Below, piece after piece: positions 36,932 through 44,924 of a DNA stretch of 64,000 nucleotides. Under the pieces are notes generated by a model. The model was given only the letters and a program-made list of their open reading frames with translations. It searched no databases and was not told where the DNA came from. The DNA comes from Leeuwenhoekiella blandensis MED217 (lineage in GTDB: Bacteria > Bacteroidota > Bacteroidia > Flavobacteriales > Flavobacteriaceae), in assembly GCF_000152985.1 (NCBI RefSeq), contig NZ_CH672395.1, positions 700,678 to 764,677 on the forward strand, read 5' to 3'. Made by a program: the position numbers and the translations under genes. The stretch's first letter is position 1; the number at the start of each line of letters is the position of its first letter.

Positions 36932-37002
36932 AATTACGGTAATGTTCATGTTCTACAGCACGTTGAAAACAACGAAATAGTTCAAATTGCTTTGCCGTAA
37001 TT
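36932..37002. promoter_or_regulatory. Spaced inverted repeat in divergent promoter region
   Basis: AATTACGG at 36932-36939 and CCGTAATT at 36995-37002 are exact reverse complements with centres 63 bp apart, about six helical turns. Between them is CGTTGaaaaCAACG (36961-36974). A plus-strand -7-like box TAAATTTG lies at 37051-37058. Confidence 0.4.
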
Positions 37003-37096
37003 TACTAATGAAAAATAAGAATATGTTTATAAATAATGTTCTTATATCTATAAATTTGATAAATTTTTAATAGAAACTACTTTTTACTGAAAATAT

Positions 37097-37849
37097 ATGC
37101 CAGAATCTTATGTAACGCTTGATGTTAAAAAAGCTGTGGGAACTATCACTTTCTACACGCCTCATCATAATGCACTTCCTACCGAAATTCTCAAGAAATT
37201 AGAACATACTATTACCGAAGCCGGAGCGCGTAGTGATTTGCGTGTATTGGTTATTAAAAGTGGGGGAGATCGTACATTTTGTGCGGGAGCAAGCTTTAAT
37301 GAGCTCATTGCTATCGAGAATGAAACGCAAGGCAAAGATTTTTTTATGGGTTTTGCGCGGGTCATTTTAGCGATGCGTAAATGTCCATTACTTACAATTG
37401 TGCGTGTTCAAGGTAAGGCTGTGGGCGGCGGAGTAGGTCTGGCTGCTGCTGCCGATTATTGTATGGCAACCAAATACGCTTCAATTAAATTGAGTGAGAT
37501 CAGTATTGGGATTGGTCCCTTTGTGATAGGACCTGCTGTAGAACGTAAGATCGGAGTTTCGGCATTTTCACAGGTGACCATCAATGCGCAGGAATTCTAT
37601 GCTGCAGAATGGGCGAAGGAGAAGGGATTGTACGCCTCGGTTTTTGAAACTGTGGAAGCTTTGGATCAAGCCGTGGAAAAATTAGCAGGAGATTTAGCAA
37701 GCTATAATCCTGAAGCCTTAGCCGAAAGTAAAACAATGTTTTGGTCCAATACTGAGCCTTGGGAAAAGCTTTTAGAAGCACGAGCGGCAACAAGTGGCAA
37801 ACTGGTGTTGTCTGACTTTACACGGAAAAAACTTCAATCGTATGCATAA
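37097..37849 (+). CDS. Enoyl-CoA hydratase/isomerase family protein
   Basis: A 250-residue crotonase-fold protein. The oxyanion hole elements are FCAGASFNEL and VGGGVGLAAAADYCMA; ISIGIGPFVIGPAVERKIG follows. The acidic residues of classical hydratases are not obvious, so the reaction is uncertain; methylglutaconyl-CoA hydratase or a side-chain degradation hydratase are possible. It is divergent from the aromatic amino acid hydroxylase gene, so a role in amino acid breakdown is a reasonable guess. It ends in a perfect palindromic terminator. Confidence 0.82.
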   Translation: MPESYVTLDVKKAVGTITFYTPHHNALPTEILKKLEHTITEAGARSDLRVLVIKSGGDRTFCAGASFNELIAIENETQGKDFFMGFARVILAMRKCPLLTIVRVQGKAVGGGVGLAAAADYCMATKYASIKLSEISIGIGPFVIGPAVERKIGVSAFSQVTINAQEFYAAEWAKEKGLYASVFETVEALDQAVEKLAGDLASYNPEALAESKTMFWSNTEPWEKLLEARAATSGKLVLSDFTRKKLQSYA

Positions 37850-37850
37850 A

Positions 37851-37874
37851 AAAAGCCCTCAATTGAGGGCTTTT
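37851..37874. terminator. 24-bp perfect palindromic terminator
   Basis: AAAAGCCCTCAA is followed by its exact reverse complement TTGAGGGCTTTT. It lies between convergent genes and can serve both. Confidence 0.88.
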
Positions 37875-37891
37875 AAATAGTTTATTACTTC

Positions 37892-38434
37892 TTAATTAGA
37901 AGCCATTTGCTTCGGTGGATATTCTTGCATAATCTCACCTACAATTTCGTCAATACGTTCTTGCTTACGCTCTACATTACGCGCTAAATATCCGGTGCCT
38001 TGACCTTGCCATACCAATTCTTTCTTGGTAGCGTCAATCAGATCTATATATAATGTACCTTCGGTAGTTCTAGAAACGGTGTTTCCAAAACCGCCGCCCC
38101 ACGGTCCCCAAGGCCCCCAGGCACCCCAGCCCCAACCGTAATTGTTGTAAACGTCTACGCGTTCTTGGGCAGTGGTGAAAATACTCACCAGCATAGAAGG
38201 ATTATCAGATTTCACGAAGCCTTTAGCAAGCATTTCAGTTTCAATTGCGCGTAAAATTCTTCTCTTGTCTAAGTCAGATATTTCAGCTTTATCAATCCCC
38301 GGTTTAAAAAATGCAAAGGTCTTGTAATTTGTAAAGTCGGCACTTTGATCATAGTCAGAAGCGACACGTACAGAACTACAAGCCGATAGTAAAGCGACTA
38401 CAGCAAGTAGTAAAAAGGGTTTAATTTTTCTCAT
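37892..38434 (-). CDS. DUF4136 lipoprotein
   Basis: A 180-residue protein. The lipoprotein signal (MRKIKPFLLLAVVALLSAC) is followed by a DUF4136 domain: VASDYDQSADFTNYKTFAFF, ILRAIETEMLAKGFV and GTLYIDLIDATKKELVWQG. A Gly/Trp/Pro insert (WGWGAWGPWGPWGGG) interrupts the middle, as in other family members. Function unknown. Confidence 0.85.
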   Translation of the reverse strand: MRKIKPFLLLAVVALLSACSSVRVASDYDQSADFTNYKTFAFFKPGIDKAEISDLDKRRILRAIETEMLAKGFVKSDNPSMLVSIFTTAQERVDVYNNYGWGWGAWGPWGPWGGGFGNTVSRTTEGTLYIDLIDATKKELVWQGQGTGYLARNVERKQERIDEIVGEIMQEYPPKQMASN

Positions 38435-38526
38435 AATTATAATTTTAAATGTTTGAATCAGCCGAAATAGAACGAGCTCTATTCTAGGGATTAAGCATCA
38501 ACTATTATACCAAGAATAATAATTTA

Positions 38527-38621
38527 TTGGCACCGCCAAAGGTTTAATGCTCCGAGGCTTACCTCGAAATTGAAAATTTGTTTCCAAGCAATACCTCAAG
38601 GGCTTGCCCTGAGGTAGTTTA
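38527..38621 (-). repeat. Dispersed 95-bp hairpin-rich repeat, copy B
   Basis: It runs from the DUF5522 gene stop (38621) to TTGGCaccGCCAA (38527-38539). Hairpins visible are TTGGC/GCCAA, CGAGGcttaCCTCG and CCTCaaGGGC/GCCCtGAGG. It has the same length as copy A, and the central AATTTTCAAT core (read on the minus strand) is identical. Confidence 0.75.
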
Positions 38622-38780
38622 TTCTCGATTTTTGTCAAAACCGTAGGGACAATGCCTACAACCGCTTTTACAACAATATCCTCGTTTTAGGAGGTATTGC
38701 TCAGTAAAACATCGGTAGCCTTCTGGCGTCAAATAATAATCTCCTTCTTCTAAAGGGATTCGTTTTTTAAAAGAATTCAC
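38619..38780 (-). CDS. DUF5522-family small Cys-rich protein (53 aa)
   Basis: On the minus strand GTG at 38780 opens a 53-codon frame reading MNSFKKRIPLEEGDYYLTPE onwards, with the Cys cluster YCCKSGCRHCPYGFDKN near the C-terminus. The cluster is the family signature and suggests metal or cluster binding. No in-frame ATG exists upstream. The stop codon is the first part of repeat copy B. Too short for default ORF cut-offs, hence easily missed. Confidence 0.85.
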   Translation of the reverse strand: MNSFKKRIPLEEGDYYLTPEGYRCFTEQYLLKRGYCCKSGCRHCPYGFDKNRE

Positions 38781-38873
38781 GCTATTAAAGTTATGAAAAG
38801 AAAAGATAGTCCTACGTGAAAAAATGCTTAAAACTACTTCTTGATTGTATCTTAGTACAATTATAAGCCACCT

Positions 38874-39200
38874 ATGCCAATTTATATTGTTATCCCAAAA
38901 TTCTTTAAAAAGTTCTCTGGTTGTGCAGTTTGGCCTTTTGTGTTTTTAAAGAGTCACCGTCTTAGGGAGGATAGAGTTTTTTTGAATCATGAGAAGATTC
39001 ATTTAAAGCAGCAGCTGGAGTTGCTCGTCGTCTTCTTTTATTTTTGGTATGTCTTAGAATTTTTGTTGCATTTAGTACGTTTGAGATCGAGGTATGCCGC
39101 GTACCACGCTATAAGTTTTGAGCAAGAAGCCTATGCAAAAGAAAATGACCTTAACTACTTAAAGCAAAGGCCGTTTTTTGAGTTTTTGAGGTATGTTTAG
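38874..39200 (+). CDS. Small protein with HExxH motif (108 aa)
   Basis: A 108-residue basic protein with His39-Glu40-Lys-Ile-His43 (NHEKIHLKQQLELL), the zinc-binding signature of gluzincin peptidases. A hydrophobic segment (about 50-68) and FEQEAYAKEND (Glu83/Glu85, a possible third ligand) follow. The context resembles the peptidase core of M56 (BlaR1/MecR1) proteins, but nothing else of that family is present. It may be a minimal membrane-bound metalloprotein. Its end overlaps the convergent gene by 4 bp. Confidence 0.65.
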   Translation: MPIYIVIPKFFKKFSGCAVWPFVFLKSHRLREDRVFLNHEKIHLKQQLELLVVFFYFWYVLEFLLHLVRLRSRYAAYHAISFEQEAYAKENDLNYLKQRPFFEFLRYV

Positions 39201-40795
39201 TATTCGTTGATCAAAGTAATCGTCAAATCTGCGTATTGGGTATTTGCAGCGCCATTCGCTCCCGCATAAACACCACTTGTTTGTCTACCAAAATGTCCAC
39301 GATCTGCATTATAACGTGCCCATTCTCTACCTTGCACGTTAAAAGTATATGTTTGTCCGGCAATCAAATCAACATTGATAATGATCACAAGACTTTGAGC
39401 CAGGCTATAAAATGATTGACCCGGAAAAGCTTTAGATACTGAGGTAACATATTTTTCGCCAATGGTAGTTCCGTTTTGTTGTATTCTTATAGAGCCTTGG
39501 CTTGCACCGTCCTGTTGCTCGTTGATATAATACGTGTTAAAATCGCTTCCATTTTGCTGAAGCCGTGACTGAAATGTTGAATTAATAGGAGTTCCACTAG
39601 AGTGATATCCATTAAGAATCAATTGATATTTTCCAGTTGTTGGTGCTGTAAATGAAATGTTTGTAAGGCCAGGGATGTTTACATAAACCGTTGTGTTATT
39701 ATCTGCTCTAGCATCTGCATTCTGTTTGTATTGGACAGAGTAACCACTTTTGAAAATCCTAGACCATATTGTTCCATTCCAATAATAAAGGCCGGGTTGT
39801 ACCCTTGTCGTGCCAGATCCGGCTGTAGCTGTGTTGTAGACAAACAATCCAGTAGCTGGATTTTGAATAGTCGTATTATCTGTAATTGAGTTCAAAGAGA
39901 CTCTATTGAGTAAAAGTCCACGATTGTTAGCGCCTAAATCTAAAGAGGCGCTGCTATTTGGGGTGCGGTTACTTATACCTACCGAACCAGTAGAAGCAAT
40001 ATTGATATCATCTTGATAAGCTCCCGGAGTATCATTTTGAATGCCAATTTCTAATAAGGCATTTTCATTGGATGATCCGTTGCCGCTGCCATCATCAGAA
40101 AAGTTTAAATAGCCATAATCACTATTGTTATTAGATCTGCTCTTGAAGACTATAGAAGATGCTCCTCCTTCATTTCCGTGTTCTAAAACAAGTGTTCCTG
40201 TACTAGCCGAAGCAGCAGTACCTGTATTTTCAAAAATGTGAAGTTTGGCGTTTGCGTCTGATAAACCAACCCCTACATTTTGATCGCTATCAAGCGAAAG
40301 AACAGGAGCATTGTCAATATCAAATCGTAATGCATTAAAGGTTGTAAACAAGAAAGGATCATTATTATCAGATACAGATGCTCCCTGCAAATTTAAATAG
40401 CGTCCGACACCATTATCAAAACGTAAAATGTTCTCGTCAAGGTTCACTGTTCTAGTTTCAGGGAGGCTTCCGTCGCTAGTGTAAATATTCTCTCCAGAAC
40501 CACCAACAGCTACCCACTGGGTACTATCCCAGTAATAAAAACCTTTTCCGGTCGTGGTATTGGTGTTGTAAACCAAAAGACTTTCACTATTGGTCAAATC
40601 TTCGGTAACTGGAGCTGCTGTTGATAAATCTGCGATGTCTACTCTTGGGATCAATATCCCTTTATCAGTACTCGAAATGTCTAATAAAGAACCTCCAGCT
40701 GGCGAAGTAGTACCAATTCCTACTTGAGCCTGAGCTATTGAAGTAAATAAGAATAGAAAAAGAATGATCCTAGGGAAAATCAAACGTATTTTCAT
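39197..40795 (-). CDS. Exported repetitive envelope protein of VGIGTTSP type
   Basis: A 532-residue protein: signal peptide ending SIAQAQ, then VGIGTTSPAGGSLLDISSTD, the hallmark opening of Bacteroidota surface proteins. Similar segments recur (VGVGLSDANAKLHI, VGISNRTPNSSASLDLGANN), each followed by a part such as GLLLNRVSL or GFYYWDSTQWVAVG. The C-terminal third (TNISFTAPTTGKYQLILNGY) looks like a beta-sandwich of C1q/TNF type. No enzymatic residues; adhesin or surface coat are possible. A -7 box (TATATTTG) is at 40880-40873. Confidence 0.75.
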   Translation of the reverse strand: MKIRLIFPRIILFLFLFTSIAQAQVGIGTTSPAGGSLLDISSTDKGILIPRVDIADLSTAAPVTEDLTNSESLLVYNTNTTTGKGFYYWDSTQWVAVGGSGENIYTSDGSLPETRTVNLDENILRFDNGVGRYLNLQGASVSDNNDPFLFTTFNALRFDIDNAPVLSLDSDQNVGVGLSDANAKLHIFENTGTAASASTGTLVLEHGNEGGASSIVFKSRSNNNSDYGYLNFSDDGSGNGSSNENALLEIGIQNDTPGAYQDDINIASTGSVGISNRTPNSSASLDLGANNRGLLLNRVSLNSITDNTTIQNPATGLFVYNTATAGSGTTRVQPGLYYWNGTIWSRIFKSGYSVQYKQNADARADNNTTVYVNIPGLTNISFTAPTTGKYQLILNGYHSSGTPINSTFQSRLQQNGSDFNTYYINEQQDGASQGSIRIQQNGTTIGEKYVTSVSKAFPGQSFYSLAQSLVIIINVDLIAGQTYTFNVQGREWARYNADRGHFGRQTSGVYAGANGAANTQYADLTITLINEY

Positions 40796-40872
40796 AATGT
40801 TAGGGGATTAGGGGTGTATTCAGTATTATTTTAAATAATTATTATTTTAATCGGTTTATATTAAGATATGTG

Positions 40873-40880
40873 CAAATATA
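40873..40880 (-). promoter_or_regulatory. Promoter -7 box for the envelope protein gene
   Basis: On the minus strand TATATTTG fits TAnnTTTG and predicts a leader of about 70 nt before the ATG at 40795. Confidence 0.55.
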
Positions 40881-41042
40881 CTCATTGCTTCATTATGATT
40901 AAACGATTTGACGAAATTGTTTAATACTTTTCTTACTTGACGCTGAGTAGGTTGCGGTTGTATAGCGTAGATTCTAGGCTAAGGCTTAATAAAGACTAGG
41001 ATCTTCTTATTAAACTTGTTCTGTGTACGTTAACATAAATCT

Positions 41043-41050
41043 TATTTTTG
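41043..41050 (+). promoter_or_regulatory. Promoter -7 box for the PLP-enzyme gene
   Basis: TATTTTTG at 41043-41050 with TTG at 41016-41018 (24-bp spacing, slightly long) lies 17 bp before the ATG at 41068. Confidence 0.55.
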
Positions 41051-41067
41051 CGTTTTAATTACGTAAA

Positions 41068-42015
41068 ATGAGTGATGTAGGTTTTTTTGAGAATGATTTT
41101 TATGACCTGACTATAAGTGCATTAAATGGATTTGTAGGAAACGAATTTAACCTAGAAGTAGCTATCAAACGCGAAGATCAAATTGACACATTTGTTTCTG
41201 GCAATAAGTTTAGAAAGCTCAAGTATAATTTGATTGAAGCTCAAAACCTGCGTCAAAAAACACTTCTTACCTTTGGCGGAGCATTTTCTAATCATATCGC
41301 GGCTACCGCCAGAGCCGGTCAGCGCTGTGGTTTTAAAACGATCGGAGTCATACGCGGTGAAGAATTGGGCATTACCTTAGATCAAACGCTTCAGCAAAAC
41401 CCTACCTTGAAGTTTGCTTATGAATGCGGAATGCAATTTGAATTCGTTACACGTAAAGCTTATCGGGAAAAAGAAAGCGCAGCATTCAACCAAATGCTTA
41501 AGGAGCAATTTGGTGATTTTTATAGCATTCCAGAGGGAGGAACAAATGCACTCGCTGTAAAAGGCTGTAAAGAGATTTTATCAGAAAACACAAAAGATTT
41601 TGATTACATCGCTTGTGCTGTGGGAACAGGAGGAACTATTGCGGGCATTGTAGAAGCCAGTCTTCCGCATCAAAAGGTTTTAGGTTTTCCGGCTTTAAAA
41701 GGTGATTTTCTAAATGCTGAAATTAAAAAATATACTTCAAAAGCCAATTGGGAACTTATCAATACGTATCATTTTGGAGGCTATGCAAAAGTGAATGAGG
41801 AGCTTGTTCAGTTTATAAATGATTTTAAAAAGCAGCACGGGATTCAGCTAGATCCTGTGTATACCGGTAAAATGATGTTTGGTCTTACAGATCTTATGCG
41901 CAATGGGTTTTTCTCTAAAAATACCCGTATTTTAGCCGTTCATACTGGAGGCCTGCAAGGTATTGCCGGAATGAATGCTAAACTTTCAAAAAAAGGATAT
42001 CCTCAGATTATTTGA
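41068..42015 (+). CDS. PLP-dependent ACC deaminase/D-cysteine desulfhydrase family protein
   Basis: A 315-residue fold-type II PLP enzyme. The Schiff-base lysine is in SGNKFRKLKYNL (Lys50 by position), followed by TFGGAFSNHIAATA and the phosphate-binding VGTGGTIAGI. Family members deaminate aminocyclopropane carboxylate or degrade D-cysteine; the sequence alone does not decide. First gene of a run with a glucosaminidase lipoprotein (1-bp gap) and hemL. Confidence 0.85.
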   Translation: MSDVGFFENDFYDLTISALNGFVGNEFNLEVAIKREDQIDTFVSGNKFRKLKYNLIEAQNLRQKTLLTFGGAFSNHIAATARAGQRCGFKTIGVIRGEELGITLDQTLQQNPTLKFAYECGMQFEFVTRKAYREKESAAFNQMLKEQFGDFYSIPEGGTNALAVKGCKEILSENTKDFDYIACAVGTGGTIAGIVEASLPHQKVLGFPALKGDFLNAEIKKYTSKANWELINTYHFGGYAKVNEELVQFINDFKKQHGIQLDPVYTGKMMFGLTDLMRNGFFSKNTRILAVHTGGLQGIAGMNAKLSKKGYPQII

Positions 42016-42016
42016 T

Positions 42017-42847
42017 ATGATAAAAAAGGTTTTTTCATTAGTACTAATAAGCGTGCTACTCGTAGGTTGTGGCGGGAGCAAGCGTGCAGCCAAGCGTAAA
42101 GTTAGCGTACGTCCTTCAAGGTCAAATGAAGTTCGTAATACCAATAGAACAGCTCCGGCAGAAACCTCACGAGAAACTGAAAAAGCATACGTTTATGCTC
42201 CTTTCGATAAAGTTGAAGATTATATTGAGCATTTTGCTCCTATTGCTAAGGAAGAAATGCGCCTCTATAAAATTCCTGCGAGTATCACGATGGCACAAGC
42301 CGTTTTAGAGTCCGGGGCCGGGAATGGAAATTTGACTAGAAAAGCGAATAATCATTTTGGTATCAAATGCCATAACTGGACAGGCGATGTCGTGTATCAC
42401 GATGATGATGCAAAGGGAGAATGTTTCAGAAAATATAGAGATCCTAAGTATTCTTTTAGAGATCATTCTTTATTCTTAACAGGAAGAAGTCGCTATGCAG
42501 ATTTGTTTGATCTGGATCCCGATGATTATAAGGGTTGGGCGCGCGGTTTGCGTAAAGCCGGTTATGCGACCGATAGAAAATACCCTGAAAAACTCATAGC
42601 CATCATCGAACGCTATGCGATGTATAATTATGATGCAGAAGTTTTAGGGACAAAAATAAAAGAGTATAAACCAGAACCTTCTAACGCGGTTTCTATTCAT
42701 ACGGTTAAAAAAGGAGAGACGCTTTACAGTATCTCGCGTATGTATAATCTTACGGTAGACGAGCTAAAGAAGAATAACGGTCTAAAAAATAACACAATAA
42801 GTATTGGGCAGCAGCTAAATGTTACCCCACAGTATAACGGATTTTAA
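42017..42847 (+). CDS. Glucosaminidase lipoprotein with LysM domain
   Basis: A 276-residue protein starting at ATG 42017. The signal peptide ends in a lipobox (LLVGC). A basic linker leads to a glucosaminidase domain ([46 protein letters not shown]) in which the Glu of LESGAG is the catalytic candidate. A C-terminal LysM ([20 protein letters not shown]) binds peptidoglycan. It would trim glycan strands at the cell envelope. Its stop overlaps the hemL start (TAATG). Confidence 0.92.
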   Translation: MIKKVFSLVLISVLLVGCGGSKRAAKRKVSVRPSRSNEVRNTNRTAPAETSRETEKAYVYAPFDKVEDYIEHFAPIAKEEMRLYKIPASITMAQAVLESGAGNGNLTRKANNHFGIKCHNWTGDVVYHDDDAKGECFRKYRDPKYSFRDHSLFLTGRSRYADLFDLDPDDYKGWARGLRKAGYATDRKYPEKLIAIIERYAMYNYDAEVLGTKIKEYKPEPSNAVSIHTVKKGETLYSISRMYNLTVDELKKNNGLKNNTISIGQQLNVTPQYNGF

Positions 42848-44136
42848 TGATGATTTATAAAAGAAGTAGCGCATTATTTGCAGAAGCACAAGAGGTAATT
42901 CCGGGAGGTGTAAATTCGCCGGTAAGAGCTTTTAAAGCGGTTGGAGGAGACCCCATTTTTGTGAAAGAAGCAAAGGGTGCTTATCTATTTGATGAAGACG
43001 GAAATAAATTAATTGATTACATCAACTCTTGGGGTCCTATGATCCTAGGTCACGCCTATCAGCCCGTGGTTGATGCAGTGATTGAAAGAACCAAGAAAGG
43101 AACCTCTTTTGGAACACCCACAGAGCTGGAAACACAGATCGCTAAACTTGCGGTCAAGATGGTTCCGGGTATTGATAAGATTCGTTTTGTAAACAGCGGT
43201 ACCGAAGCTTGTATGAGTGCGGTGCGTCTCGCTCGCGGTTTCACCGGAAGAGATAAAATCATAAAGTTTGCCGGTTGTTATCACGGGCATTCAGATTCAT
43301 TCTTGATACAAGCGGGAAGCGGAGCTGTGACTTTTGGTTCGCCCAATAGTCCCGGCGTTACTCAAGGTACTGCAAAAGATACGTTGCTTGCCGAATACAA
43401 TAATCTGGATCAAGTACGTGAAATTTTTGAAGCTAATGAAGACGAAATAGCAACAGTTATTTTAGAGCCAATTGCGGGAAATATGGGATGTATCCCTCCG
43501 GCTGAAGGTTTTCTTGAAGGATTGAAAGCCTTATGTGAAGCTCACGGGGCATTACTCATTTTTGACGAGGTGATGACTGGTTTTAGACTGGCTGCCGGTG
43601 GAGCGCAAGAGTTAACCGGCGTTCAAGCAGATATTGTAACCTTTGGTAAAGTGATAGGCGGCGGTTTGCCAGTTGGTGCTTTTGCAGCGCGCAACGAAAT
43701 TATGAACCATCTGGCACCTTTGGGTCCGGTGTATCAGGCAGGAACGTTAAGCGGAAATCCACTGGCTATGGCTGCTGGTCTGGCGATGCTTGAGGCTTTA
43801 GACCGTGACCGCGAAATCTTTAAGCGATTAGAAGAAAAAACCGAATACCTACATAAAGGAATTGCGCAGGTATTAATTGAAAACAAAATCACGCATACCA
43901 TCAATAGAGTGGGGTCGATGATTTCAGTACATTTTGCTGAAGAGGCGGTAACCGATTTTGCTTCGGCATCTGCGGGTGCAAACGATACGTTTAAAAAGTT
44001 TTTCCACGGTCTGTTAGCCGAAGGTGTTTATATCGCTCCAAGTGCGTATGAAACTTGGTTTATTACTGATGCGCTTACTTACGAGGATCTTGATGCAACT
44101 ATAGCTGCCGTGGCTAAAATAGCACCCACGCTTTAA
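42847..44136 (+). CDS. hemL: Glutamate-1-semialdehyde 2,1-aminomutase
   Basis: A 429-residue fold-type I aminotransferase-like enzyme making 5-aminolevulinate for haem synthesis by the C5 route. Signatures: [19 protein letters not shown] at the N-terminus, [34 protein letters not shown], and the PLP lysine Lys268 in [15 protein letters not shown]. Length is typical. ATG 42847 overlaps the upstream stop; a second ATG follows at 42850. A strong terminator follows. Confidence 0.96.
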   Translation: MMIYKRSSALFAEAQEVIPGGVNSPVRAFKAVGGDPIFVKEAKGAYLFDEDGNKLIDYINSWGPMILGHAYQPVVDAVIERTKKGTSFGTPTELETQIAKLAVKMVPGIDKIRFVNSGTEACMSAVRLARGFTGRDKIIKFAGCYHGHSDSFLIQAGSGAVTFGSPNSPGVTQGTAKDTLLAEYNNLDQVREIFEANEDEIATVILEPIAGNMGCIPPAEGFLEGLKALCEAHGALLIFDEVMTGFRLAAGGAQELTGVQADIVTFGKVIGGGLPVGAFAARNEIMNHLAPLGPVYQAGTLSGNPLAMAAGLAMLEALDRDREIFKRLEEKTEYLHKGIAQVLIENKITHTINRVGSMISVHFAEEAVTDFASASAGANDTFKKFFHGLLAEGVYIAPSAYETWFITDALTYEDLDATIAAVAKIAPTL

Positions 44137-44156
44137 ATTTAAGCTTACTTAAAAAT

Positions 44157-44187
44157 AAAATCCCCGCATTTTGCGGGGATTTTTTTG
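44157..44187 (+). terminator. Intrinsic terminator of hemL
   Basis: TCCCCGC pairs with GCGGGGA across a 5-nt loop, flanked by AAAA and a run of seven T. The T-run merges with the outer end of repeat copy C. Confidence 0.9.
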
Positions 44188-44282
44188 GTATTGCCAAAGG
44201 AGTTCATATCTCAAAGCTTGCTTCAAAAGGGTAAACCTGTATCTAACAATTTCTTCAAGAGGCTTAACCTAAAACCTATTTA
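44185..44282 (-). repeat. Dispersed hairpin-rich repeat, copy C (degenerate)
   Basis: It spans 98 bp from the stop of the Spy-like gene (TAA, 44282) to TTGGtattGCCAA (44185-44197). The order of elements (TAAA, hairpin region, AAGCTTGC-like core, TTGG/CCAA end) follows copies A and B, but sequence identity is low in the middle. Confidence 0.5.
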
Positions 44283-44780
44283 CTTACGCCATCTCTCTTG
44301 AGATCTGCGTTTTTGAAAACGGTCTCTTCGTTTGCCATCTCGCATCGCCATGCGCTCGTGACGTTTCATTTTAAGTTTACGCCATTCGTCAAACTGCTCT
44401 TCATTTAAAATGTTTTGCATTTTTTCTTGGTGAGCGATTTGCTTGTCTAGCATCGCCTTATGACGCTCTTTAATTGACGCGCGCATTGCTGCAATTTCCT
44501 CCTCCGTTGGTTTTACACCTTTTTCTCTAGTACTTCTTTTAGCGCTACGTTCTTCCCATTGGGCTTTGCGCTCTTTCGCTTCAGCAAGGTAGAGGTCATA
44601 AACTCTTTCTTGCTGCTTATCGTCTAGAACAAGTGCTAGCGTAAGACGTTTTGTTTGCATTTCTGCGGTTTCTTCTGGTGCGGTATTCATCATTTTTTTA
44701 AGACGCTCTCCGCGTGTATGTTCTTGAGCAAAACTTACAGTAGCTACAAATAATGCTGCAATTGCGATCATTTTCTTCAT
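44280..44780 (-). CDS. Spy/CpxP-like periplasmic protein
   Basis: A 166-residue protein: signal peptide ending ATVSFAQ, then a highly charged, all-helical body with LTLALVLDDKQQERVYDLYL and MQNILNEEQFDEWRKLKM. The pairing of an early L-x-L...D-x-Q segment with a later (L/I)-x-x-E-Q-x-x-x-(W/F) segment is the LTxxQ pattern of Spy/CpxP. Those proteins act as periplasmic chaperones or two-component modulators; here it is inferred. The stop codon lies in repeat copy C. Confidence 0.75.
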   Translation of the reverse strand: MKKMIAIAALFVATVSFAQEHTRGERLKKMMNTAPEETAEMQTKRLTLALVLDDKQQERVYDLYLAEAKERKAQWEERSAKRSTREKGVKPTEEEIAAMRASIKERHKAMLDKQIAHQEKMQNILNEEQFDEWRKLKMKRHERMAMRDGKRRDRFQKRRSQERWRK

Positions 44781-44870
44781 ATCTATTAATTTTTATGTTA
44801 TATCTCTAAGACTTTTATAATTTGAAAAGGTTTATTTAGTGAGCTGATTTTAACGTTTGAATTAAAACAA

Positions 44871-44900
44871 AAAGCCCGACTCAAAACTGAATCGGGCTTT
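44871..44900 (-). terminator. Intrinsic terminator of lysS
   Basis: AAAGCCCGA pairs with TCGGGCTTT; on the minus strand the hairpin ends in CTTTTTGTTTT. It lies 24 bp after the lysS stop. Confidence 0.85.
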
Positions 44901-44924
44901 CACGTTATTTAGAAAATGCAGGAG

